64,000 bases of DNA from Branchiibius hedensis (GTDB taxonomy: Bacteria; Actinomycetota; Actinomycetes; Actinomycetales; Dermatophilaceae). The translations under genes were made by a program, and so were the position numbers. How positions within the stretch are numbered: the first letter of the stretch is position 1; the number at the start of each line of letters is the position of its first letter. Location: positions 1,178,001 through 1,242,000 of the forward strand of contig NZ_UESZ01000001.1 in the NCBI RefSeq assembly GCF_900108585.1, written 5' to 3'. Below are positions 17,672-25,207 of this stretch, in pieces. Below the pieces are notes generated by a model. The model saw only the letters and a list, made by a program, of their open reading frames with translations. It was not told the origin of the DNA and made no database searches.

Positions 17672-18802
17672 TTAGCCGGAACGTCGCAGCAACACCAGGA
17701 CCTCGTGGTGCCTGGTTTGCGGGAACATCGCGAAGGCGCGGGCCGCGACCGGCTGTAGTGACGGCATCGCGCTCAGATCGCGGGCGAGCGAGGCCGCGTT
17801 GCAGCTGGAGTACAGGACATGCGGGACGGCGGACTGCTCGATGCGCTCGGCCAGTGCGCCGATCCCGCGTCGGGGCGGGTTGACGATGAGCAGCCCCGTG
17901 GCACCCGAGCGCAACTCCTGCTCGGCGTCGGCCGCTTCGAAGACGCAGCGCGTGCCGGGTAGGTCGAGCGCGGCGGCGGCATGCCGGGCGGCGGCGACAG
18001 CGGCCGGCGAGATCTCGATCCCGCGCAGCACGGCCGGTTGACTGGCGGCGGCAACGTGCAGACCGAAGCCGCCGACTCCGCAGAACAGATCCCACACCAC
18101 CTTCGGCCGCAGCGTCGAAACCCATTGCTGGGCTTGGCGATAGAGCATCGTCGCGACGGTGGTGTTGGTCTGGAAGAAGGCTTGCGGGCCGAGATACAGA
18201 GTCAGCTCGGGCAACCGCATCGGCAGCTCCGCGTCCTGGCTGAGTACCCGTTCTTCAGGCCCTTCCGTGGCGGCCCGGTGCTCCGGCAGCAGATTGACTG
18301 TGACCACCCGGGTCTGCGGGAGGCGGGCGTACAGCTCGGGTAGCGCGCGCTCCAACTTGGCCAGTTGACCGGTCGAGCGCAGCACGAAGCGGACCATCAG
18401 TTCGTCGTCGGGGGAGTGGGTCACCAACAGGTGTTTGAGTTCTCCGGTGCGGCTCGGCACGTCGTACGGCGTGAGGCCGGTTTCCGCGATGAAGTCCGCC
18501 AGGTGCGGCAGGGCTGCGTGCAATCCCGGCTCGTAGAGGCCGCACTCGCGCAGGTCCACGCCATGACCGGCCGGGTCGAGAATGCCGAGGGTCGGCGCAC
18601 CACGCCGACCGCCGACAACCAGCTTCGCTTTGTTCCGGAAGTGCGACTCCGGACCGAAGGCCGGCGGCGACCAGGCTCCGACGGGCACGGAGGGGAGTGC
18701 CTCGTGGAGGTGACGATCGAGGTCAGCCAGCTGGTCGGCGTACGGGACGCCCATGAGCTCGCAACTGCGGCAGCGATGCTCGTCAAAATAGCCGCAACGC
18801 AT
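17672..18802 (-). CDS. rlmC: 23S rRNA (uracil-C5)-methyltransferase RlmC
   Basis: SAM-dependent methyltransferase for a uracil in 23S rRNA (U747 in E. coli). The 376 residues match E. coli RlmC from end to end: N-terminal iron-sulfur cysteines in MRCGYF and RCRSCE, FRNKAKLVV near 56, QAFFQTN, the SAM motif DLFCGVGGFGLH, NPPRRGIG, the catalytic-cysteine region YSSCNAASLARDL, and MFPQTRHHEVL. It is monocistronic by layout, between the CapA gene and the divergent efflux cluster. Confidence 0.93.
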   Translation of the reverse strand: MRCGYFDEHRCRSCELMGVPYADQLADLDRHLHEALPSVPVGAWSPPAFGPESHFRNKAKLVVGGRRGAPTLGILDPAGHGVDLRECGLYEPGLHAALPHLADFIAETGLTPYDVPSRTGELKHLLVTHSPDDELMVRFVLRSTGQLAKLERALPELYARLPQTRVVTVNLLPEHRAATEGPEERVLSQDAELPMRLPELTLYLGPQAFFQTNTTVATMLYRQAQQWVSTLRPKVVWDLFCGVGGFGLHVAAASQPAVLRGIEISPAAVAAARHAAAALDLPGTRCVFEAADAEQELRSGATGLLIVNPPRRGIGALAERIEQSAVPHVLYSSCNAASLARDLSAMPSLQPVAARAFAMFPQTRHHEVLVLLRRSG

Positions 18803-18912
18803 CGCCCCACTGTAGGTGGTCGGTGTCGTTCACAGGATTGGTCGGTCGGCGACAGGTCGCACACAAGATCGCGACAGTCCGGCACAAACTCAGGTTCCTA
18901 GCGTGCCGAGTC

Positions 18913-20229
18913 ATGACACAGCACCCGGGACGCGTACGTCGCCGGGCGATCGCGGGAGCCGTTGCCGTGGTCGTCGCCGGCGGCGCAGGGGTCGGCTGGT
19001 GGGCTACCCACCGCAGCGACAACCAAACTCAGGCCGCAGCACAGACCACGACCACCTTGCAAGCGGCGACCGTCGGAACGGTGAGCCAGACCCTCACGAT
19101 CTCGGGAACGTTCGCACCGGCGCAGGAAGCGGATCTGGACTTCGCCAGTTCCGGAACGGTCACCGCGGTCAACGTGGCCGTCGGGGACAAGGTGACCAAG
19201 GGTCAGGTCCTGGCCACGATCGACGACACCGATCTGGCCGCATCGCTGGCATCCGCCAAGTCCACCCTGTCCAGCGCGCAGGAGAACCTCGAATCCGTCG
19301 AGGACAGTGGGACATCCACTCAGATCGCAGCCGCGAAAGCCACGGTGGCATCCGACGAGAGCAAGGTCACCCAGGCGCAGAAGGCGCTTGCCGCCGCGTC
19401 GATGACCGCACCCTTCAGCGGCACGATCGCGACGGTCAACATCGCCGCCGGGGACACCTCGGGTAGTAGCTCGAGTAGTGGCGCGGCTGGTAGTGCGGGC
19501 GGCGGCTCCGGCGGGGCAGGTGGCGACGGCGCGTCAGGCTCCTCGTCCTCTTCCTCATCGGCCATCGTCCTGGTCGACACCTCGTCATGGACGGTGAATG
19601 CCAACGTCAGCTCGGCCGACCTGGCCCAACTGGCCAAGGGTCAGAGCACACAGGTCAGTATCTCGACCGCCAGTAGTTCTTCTGGCAACTCCCGAGGAGG
19701 CTTCCCCGGATTCGGTGGCGGCGGCGGATTCGGTGGCTCCTCGGGTGGTTCGGGCTCGTCTGGTTCGGGTTCATCGTCATCCGGCTCGTCATCCACGGGT
19801 TCGGGATCGACGGGTACGACGACTGGCACCGCGTTGCCCGGAACCATCCAATCCGTGGGGATCGTCGGGACCACCTCCACCGGCAGCACCGCGACCTTCC
19901 CGGTGGTGGTCAAGGTGTCGGGAACCGAGTCGGGCATCTACGTCGGCACCAGCGCGTCGGTGGTGGTCACCACCAAGTCCGTCAACAACGTGCTCACCGT
20001 CCCGACCACAGCAATCTCGACCAGCAACGGCAAGTCGGTGGTGACGGTCTCCAAGAACGGGTCAACCCAGCAGGTGGCGATCAGCACTGGATCGGTCTAC
20101 GGCACCCGGACGCAGGTGCTGTCCGGTGTGGCGGCTGGTGAGATGGTCCAGGTCACCTCCCGCGGCCCGGGCGCGTTCGGCGGTGCACGTGCGGGTGGCA
20201 CGGCGGCACCCGCAGCGGAGGCGCCGTGA
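18913..20229 (+). CDS. MacA/HlyD-like periplasmic adaptor protein with Ser/Gly-rich inserts
   Basis: Membrane-fusion adaptor of an ABC efflux pump. It has a single N-terminal transmembrane segment near 10-30, a lipoyl-type half motif FASSGTVTAVNVAVGDKVTKGQVLATID near 78-105, a coiled-coil hairpin (SAKSTLSSAQENLESV), the second lipoyl half MTAPFSGTIATVNIAAGD near 163, and beta-barrel segments. Two low-complexity Gly/Ser inserts lie near 182-217 and 258-305. The 438-residue form starts at ATG 18913; an in-frame extension upstream to 18823 looks unlike an adaptor N-terminus. It overlaps the ATPase gene by 4 bp (GTGA). Confidence 0.85.
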   Translation: MTQHPGRVRRRAIAGAVAVVVAGGAGVGWWATHRSDNQTQAAAQTTTTLQAATVGTVSQTLTISGTFAPAQEADLDFASSGTVTAVNVAVGDKVTKGQVLATIDDTDLAASLASAKSTLSSAQENLESVEDSGTSTQIAAAKATVASDESKVTQAQKALAAASMTAPFSGTIATVNIAAGDTSGSSSSSGAAGSAGGGSGGAGGDGASGSSSSSSSAIVLVDTSSWTVNANVSSADLAQLAKGQSTQVSISTASSSSGNSRGGFPGFGGGGGFGGSSGGSGSSGSGSSSSGSSSTGSGSTGTTTGTALPGTIQSVGIVGTTSTGSTATFPVVVKVSGTESGIYVGTSASVVVTTKSVNNVLTVPTTAISTSNGKSVVTVSKNGSTQQVAISTGSVYGTRTQVLSGVAAGEMVQVTSRGPGAFGGARAGGTAAPAAEAP

Positions 20230-20918
20230 GCACGCCGACCATCCTTGCGCTGCGTGGCGTGACGAAGACGTACGGGACCGGTGATCTGCAGGTCCACGCC
20301 TTGCGCGGGATCGACCTCGAAGTGCCCGAAGGTGACTTCCTGGCGATCACCGGACCCTCCGGGTCAGGCAAATCCACCCTGATGCACATCCTGGGTTGTC
20401 TGGACATCCCGAGCGAAGGCACCTACGAACTGGCTGGCGAAGACGTCTCCCAGATGTCGGAATCCGAACTGGCGCAGGTGCGCAACCGCGAGATCGGCTT
20501 CGTCTTCCAGCAGTTCAATCTGTTGCAATCCCAATCCGCTCTGCGCAACGTGGAGCTTCCTTTGGTCTACGCGGGGGTCGGGCGCGCGGAGCGGCAGGAG
20601 CGGGCCGTGGAGGCGCTGCGCCGGGTCGGCCTGGGCGACCGCCTCGACCACCGGCCCACCCAGTTGTCTGGTGGCCAGCAGCAACGTGTCTCTGTTGCAA
20701 GGGCTTTGGTCACCGATCCGGCAATGATTCTGGCCGACGAACCCACCGGGAACCTGGACTCCGTCGCTACCCAGGATGTGCTGCAACTGTTCCACGAACT
20801 GCACGACCAGGGTCGCACCGTGGTCGTCATCACCCACGAACCTGACGTGGCCGCGCAGGCCTCACACGCCGTACGTATCCGGGATGGGCAGTTGTTCACC
20901 GAGACGAGCGCCGCATGA
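20226..20918 (+). CDS. ABC transporter ATP-binding protein (MacB/LolD type)
   Basis: Cytoplasmic ATPase subunit of a MacB-type exporter. The 230 residues carry Walker A GPSGSGKST at 43-51, the Q-loop FVFQQFNLL near 90, the signature LSGGQQQRV near 142, Walker B MILADEPTGNLDS and the switch His in VVITHEPDVA. Sequence is of the LolD/MacB group, which moves substrates from the outer leaflet or the cell surface side. GTG start inside the adaptor stop; ends with an ATGA overlap with the permease gene. Confidence 0.92.
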   Translation: MSTPTILALRGVTKTYGTGDLQVHALRGIDLEVPEGDFLAITGPSGSGKSTLMHILGCLDIPSEGTYELAGEDVSQMSESELAQVRNREIGFVFQQFNLLQSQSALRNVELPLVYAGVGRAERQERAVEALRRVGLGDRLDHRPTQLSGGQQQRVSVARALVTDPAMILADEPTGNLDSVATQDVLQLFHELHDQGRTVVVITHEPDVAAQASHAVRIRDGQLFTETSAA

Positions 20919-22144
20919 GTTGGGCGGAAACCATCCGCAGCGCGTTCGACGCCATCGGCGCTCGTCGGCTGCGCTCCGGGCTCACGGTCCTGGGCATCCT
21001 GATCGGGATCACGGCGGTGATGCTCACCGTCGGACTCGGCCAAGGCGCCCAACAGAAGGTGGCCGACCAGATCAACGCGCTCGGCACCAACCTGTTGGTG
21101 GTCACCCCGGGCAGTACGACGAGTTCGGCCGGCGTGCGCGGAGCCGCCGGATCGGCGACCACCCTGACCCAGTCGGACGCCACGATGCTCGCCAACGCCA
21201 CGGTTGTGCCCGACGTCGCGGGCGTGGCTGCCACGTCCAGCGGATCCTTCTCCGTCGTCAACGGCAGTAGCAACACCACGACGACGGTGGTGGGTACGAC
21301 GCCCAGTTGGCTGCAGGTGCGCGCCCGTTCGGTGTCCAGCGGACGGTTCATCGCATCGGCCGACGTCGCAGATGCCAATCCCGTTGTGGTGCTGGGAAGT
21401 ACGGTCGTCAGCAGTTTGTTCTCCGGCACGCCGGACCCGGTTGGACGGCAGGTCACGATCGATGGGCAGACCTTCACCGTGATCGGTGTGCTCAGCTCTG
21501 CCGGCACCGTGAACAACGTCGACCAGGACGACACGGTGGTCATCCCGACAACGACCTACGCCCACCGGTTGGCGACCTCCAGTTCGGACGGCGTGTCCAA
21601 TATCTACCTGGAGGCGGCCAGCAGCGATCACCTGGCCGCAGCCAAACAGGAAGCAACGAACGCGCTGGCCACGGCCCACGGAGTGACGGTCAGCAGTGCT
21701 GACTTCTCCATCAGCAGCCAACAGTCACTGGTCGACACCGCGACGAGCACGACGAAGACCCTGACCGTTCTCTTGGCGGGCATCGCCGCAATCTCACTGT
21801 TGGTCGGTGGGATCGGGGTCATGAACATCATGCTCGTGTCGGTCACCGAGCGGATCCGGGAAATTGGTCTGCGCAAAGCCCTCGGCGCCACGCCACGGAC
21901 GATCCGCAAGCAATTCCTCACGGAGGCAAGCATTCTCGGTCTCGCCGGTGGGGCGCTGGGCATCGCCCTAGGTGTGGTCGGTGCGCTGGTGCTCCCACAT
22001 TTCCTCGACCAACCGGTCGCGCTGTCCTTCGAGGCGGCGCTGCTAGCCCTCGCGGTGTCCGTCGTCATCGGCGTCGGTGCCGGTGTCTATCCAGCCAGCC
22101 GGGCCGCCCGACTGGCACCCATCGAAGCTCTGAGGAGCGAGTAA
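20915..22144 (+). CDS. ABC transporter permease (FtsX/MacB type)
   Basis: Membrane subunit matching the ATPase at 20226. In 409 residues it shows one N-terminal transmembrane segment (SGLTVLGILIGITAVMLTVG), a large extracytoplasmic MacB-PCD domain at about 45-275, then three C-terminal segments beginning near 285 with the conserved GGIGVMNIMLVSVTERIREIGLRKALGA, the FtsX-like signature. The protein would act as a mechanotransmitting exporter with the adaptor proteins. It is translationally coupled to the ATPase gene and 2 bp before the lipoprotein gene. Confidence 0.9.
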   Translation: MSWAETIRSAFDAIGARRLRSGLTVLGILIGITAVMLTVGLGQGAQQKVADQINALGTNLLVVTPGSTTSSAGVRGAAGSATTLTQSDATMLANATVVPDVAGVAATSSGSFSVVNGSSNTTTTVVGTTPSWLQVRARSVSSGRFIASADVADANPVVVLGSTVVSSLFSGTPDPVGRQVTIDGQTFTVIGVLSSAGTVNNVDQDDTVVIPTTTYAHRLATSSSDGVSNIYLEAASSDHLAAAKQEATNALATAHGVTVSSADFSISSQQSLVDTATSTTKTLTVLLAGIAAISLLVGGIGVMNIMLVSVTERIREIGLRKALGATPRTIRKQFLTEASILGLAGGALGIALGVVGALVLPHFLDQPVALSFEAALLALAVSVVIGVGAGVYPASRAARLAPIEALRSE

Positions 22145-22146
22145 GT

Positions 22147-23028
22147 ATGTTGCGATCCCAACAGATTCGTCGGTTCGACAAGGTGATCAGCCTCGGCGGT
22201 GCCGCCCTTCTGGCGGTGATGGTCGCCGGTTGTTCCTCGGGTGGCACCAGCACCGCAGCCGCCGCGGGTACGCCGACCGGTGCCGCCGCCGGGGGCGGCG
22301 GCCAAAGTGGTGGCCCGGGTGGCGGACGCGGCTTCAGCCCCGGCGTCAGCGGCGTGATCGCGTCGGTGAGTGGAACCACCCTGACCGCGACCACCTCGCA
22401 GGGCAGCACCAGCTCCGTGAAGTGGAGCAGCGCCACCAAGATCAGCAACCGAACCACCGGCAGCGCAAGCGATCTCACGACGGGCGCCTGTGTATCGGTG
22501 CAGCAGCAATTCTCCGGATCGGGGGGCGCGCGGCCTTCGGGTGCACCGACGGGAGCGCCCACCAGCGGCACCCGCCCCACGGGCTCGATGCCGAGCTACA
22601 CCGTGCCCAGCTCGGTGACGGCGACGGCGGTGACGATCCTGCCGGCGACTGATTGCACCGCCAGTACCGCGAGCAGCTCACCATCGAGCACCGGTGGCTC
22701 CGAGACCGGGCGTCGTGGCTTCGGCGGAATGGGCGGTCTGACCGGCAAGGTCACTTCGGTCACCGGGAGCGGTTTCGTTTTCCAGACGACCGGGAGCGCC
22801 GCGAAGGCGGTCACCGCGACGACGTCGTCCAGCACGACGTACACCAAGCAGTCGACCGCAAGCGCCTCAGCGATTCAGGCTGGCAAGTGTGTCGAGGCCC
22901 GTGGCACGACCACCAATTCAGTGCTCACGGCCTCCAGTCTCACGATCAGTGAGTCGGTGAATGGCGAATGCACCTCGCAGATGGGCGGATTCGGCGGCGG
23001 CAACGGGGGAGCGCCCAGTGCTTCGTGA
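22147..23028 (+). CDS. Putative lipoprotein with two DUF5666-like repeats
   Basis: The 293-residue protein has a signal sequence ending in lipobox MVAGC (Cys29). Two similar modules follow: one near 63-115 (GVIASVSGTTLTATT...LTTGACVSV) and one near 200-265 (GKVTSVTGSGFVFQTT...IQAGKCVEA), separated by a Gly/Ser/Pro-rich linker. The repeat pattern, beta strands ending in a G-x-C-V turn, resembles DUF5666. Exact function is unknown; its place between the permease and the second adaptor suggests a part of the efflux machine. A GAGGAG ribosome binding site lies at 22131-22136. Confidence 0.75.
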   Translation: MLRSQQIRRFDKVISLGGAALLAVMVAGCSSGGTSTAAAAGTPTGAAAGGGGQSGGPGGGRGFSPGVSGVIASVSGTTLTATTSQGSTSSVKWSSATKISNRTTGSASDLTTGACVSVQQQFSGSGGARPSGAPTGAPTSGTRPTGSMPSYTVPSSVTATAVTILPATDCTASTASSSPSSTGGSETGRRGFGGMGGLTGKVTSVTGSGFVFQTTGSAAKAVTATTSSSTTYTKQSTASASAIQAGKCVEARGTTTNSVLTASSLTISESVNGECTSQMGGFGGGNGGAPSAS

Positions 23029-25108
23029 TCCCGATCGGCGGCGTCGAGTCGTCCTCGGCTCCGCCGCCGGGTTGTGCGTGGTCGCCGTCACGGGAGCGGT
23101 GACCTACGGGGTGGCCCATGCGGCCACCGCAGACGCCCTGTCCGATCACTACCGGCTGGCGACGGCGAGCACCGGCTCGGTCAGTAGTCAGCTGAGCCTC
23201 AGTGGCTCGGTGGCCAGGGTCAACCAGGTGTCCGCATCCTTCCCGAGCTCGGGTGAGGTCACCGGCGTCGACGTTGCCGTTGGCGACACTGTCTCGGCCG
23301 GACAGAAGCTGGCCACGATGGACACCTCGGGTCTGAATGCCGATCTGTTGTCGGCTCAAGCGGATCTCGCCCAGGCAAAGGCCGCCGCAGCGACCACCAG
23401 CACGACGACGAGCACCACTACGACGTCCAAGACGTCATCAGCCGGAAGCACCCCATCGGCGACTGCTTCGTCCTCGGCGAAGAGTTCGTCCGGTGGTCAG
23501 TCAGCCAGCTCGTCGTCACGAAACGCCACTGCAGCGCCCACGGTCGCCGCCTCGACTCCGGCCGCTTCGACACCGGCCGCGTCCGGCGGTTCTGGGTCGG
23601 GCGCCAAGATCTCCGACGGCGACACGACGCAACTGAAGGCACTGTCGAAGACGTTGTCTGCGCAGGTCCGGTCGATGAAGGCAGCGGTGCAGGAGCAGCA
23701 GACGACGTGCGCCCCGGTGATGGCCGCAGGCGGCTCACAAGGCACCACCGGCGGCACGTCGCGATCCGCTGGCCGCGACGTCACCGACACCCCCACAAGC
23801 TCCAGCCCGACGAGCACGCAGTCCAGTACGGCGCAGCCGACCAGCACAGCGTCGACGGCGACCAGTACATCTACGGAAACCAGCACGCCAACCGAGACCA
23901 GTACGCCCACCGAGACCAGCACGCCCACAGAGACGAGTACGCCGAGCAGCAGCTCCTCGAGCGCGTCAACCGCCTCGCTCGACCCGGCAGTGGTCAAGGC
24001 CTGCGTGTCTGCGACCCAGACCGCTTCGGCGACGTTCGAGCAGGCTTCGTCGACGCTCACCCAGTTGAACTCCCTGCTGGACCAACTCAGCTCGAAGTCC
24101 AGCGGCGGCAGCAGCGGATCATCCGGCACCACCGGCGGTGGCACCAGCACCAAGGGCGGTAGCTCCGGCGGTTCGTCGTCCACACCGACGAGTAGCGCGT
24201 CCCCCACCAGCGCGGCTGGCACCGGCGGCACCGGCGGGAGCAAAACAACCACGGGAGGTGGCTCGGCCAGCACCGGCACCGGGACCGGTAGCGGCTCCGG
24301 CAGCGCGGCTTCGGGCGCTGCCTCAGGCACCGGGGGCTCAGCCTCCGGGGGCTCAGGCACCGGGGGCTCAGGCACTGGGGGCTCAGGCACTGGGGGCTCA
24401 GGCTCCGGTGGGGGCGGCACGATGACCGTCAGTGCCGCCGAACTAGAGGTCACCCAGGCCCAGCAGGCGGTCGACTCAGCCACCTTGACTGCTCCGATCA
24501 GCGGCACAGTCGCCAGTGTTGGACTGACCAGCGGTCAAGACGCGTCGACCTCATCGAGCATCACGATCATCGGATCGGGTGCTGCCCAGGTGACGGTCGA
24601 CGTACCGCTATCGGCGCTGCCCACTCTGGCGATCGGGCAGAGCGCAGTCGTCACACCCGCCGGGGGAGGGGGCACGGTCACCGGCTCGGTGACCCAGATC
24701 GGGATCCTGCCGGCCGACAGTACGAGCAGCACTCCGACGTACCCGGTCACGATCACGGTTGATGACCCACCACAGGCGCTGGCCCAGGATTCCCAGGCCC
24801 AGGTCGCAGTGACGACCAAGAGCGTCACGAACGTCGTGACCGTTCCGGCCTCGGCACTGACCATGGTGGCCACCGGACGGGCAACCATCCAGGTGGTTTC
24901 CGGTGATGACCAAGTCACCACGAAGTCAGTGACGGTAGGCACCGTGGGTGGCGGCAAAGCCCAGGTCACGGGGCTGGATGCCGGTACCCAGGTGGTGCTG
25001 GCAGACCTCACCGCGACCCTCGGTGCGGACAGTTCCACCAACGAGAACGCCTTCACCGGTGGTGGCTTCAGCGGCGGCGGAATGCCCGGCGGTGGTATGC
25101 GGCGGTGA
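23018..25108 (+). CDS. Second HlyD/MacA-like adaptor with a giant Ser/Thr/Gly-rich insert
   Basis: A 696-residue protein starting at GTG 23018, overlapping the lipoprotein gene by 11 bp. It has a transmembrane segment near 9-30, the first lipoyl half FPSSGEVTGVDVAVGDTVSAGQKLATMD near 75-102, a second half LTAPISGTVASVGLTSGQ near 490-508, and barrel segments to the C-terminus (VTTKSVTNVVTVPASAL). Between the halves are about 350 residues of low complexity with two tandem repeats (TETSTP x4; 5-residue Gly/Ser units) and only short helical pieces. A usual adaptor is about 400 residues. The role as pump adaptor is inferred from domains and cluster. Confidence 0.8.
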   Translation: MLRDPDRRRRVVLGSAAGLCVVAVTGAVTYGVAHAATADALSDHYRLATASTGSVSSQLSLSGSVARVNQVSASFPSSGEVTGVDVAVGDTVSAGQKLATMDTSGLNADLLSAQADLAQAKAAAATTSTTTSTTTTSKTSSAGSTPSATASSSAKSSSGGQSASSSSRNATAAPTVAASTPAASTPAASGGSGSGAKISDGDTTQLKALSKTLSAQVRSMKAAVQEQQTTCAPVMAAGGSQGTTGGTSRSAGRDVTDTPTSSSPTSTQSSTAQPTSTASTATSTSTETSTPTETSTPTETSTPTETSTPSSSSSSASTASLDPAVVKACVSATQTASATFEQASSTLTQLNSLLDQLSSKSSGGSSGSSGTTGGGTSTKGGSSGGSSSTPTSSASPTSAAGTGGTGGSKTTTGGGSASTGTGTGSGSGSAASGAASGTGGSASGGSGTGGSGTGGSGTGGSGSGGGGTMTVSAAELEVTQAQQAVDSATLTAPISGTVASVGLTSGQDASTSSSITIIGSGAAQVTVDVPLSALPTLAIGQSAVVTPAGGGGTVTGSVTQIGILPADSTSSTPTYPVTITVDDPPQALAQDSQAQVAVTTKSVTNVVTVPASALTMVATGRATIQVVSGDDQVTTKSVTVGTVGGGKAQVTGLDAGTQVVLADLTATLGADSSTNENAFTGGGFSGGGMPGGGMRR
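23873..23944 (+). repeat. Four tandem 18-bp units encoding TETSTP
   Basis: Units begin at 23873, 23891, 23909 and 23927 and differ by a few, mostly third-position, bases. Each encodes Thr-Glu-Thr-Ser-Thr-Pro inside the adaptor gene. The protein is conserved in all units while the DNA drifts. Confidence 0.9.
24322..24411 (+). repeat. Six tandem 15-bp units in the adaptor gene (Gly/Ser-rich)
   Basis: Units of the form CTCAGGCACYGGGGG start at 24322, 24337, 24352, 24367, 24382 and 24397. They encode a Gly-Thr-Gly-Gly-Ser type spacer. Several units are identical in DNA, which suggests recent expansion and possible length variation between strains. Confidence 0.9.
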
Positions 25109-25207
25109 ACAACCGCGTCCGGACTGTCGCCTACCCGTAACGAAACCGACACATAGCTCACCTACCGTCGAACGACAGACCGCGCCACTCGCCCGAGGGG
25201 AGCCGCC

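Noticed and set aside
16926-18125. A 399-residue minus-strand open frame across the capA and rlmC junction
   Set aside because: It is out of frame with both real genes and shows Arg-rich shadow composition.
23873-24411. CRISPR-like repeats
   Set aside because: Units are 15 or 18 bp, head to tail without spacers, in frame, and encode a protein spacer.
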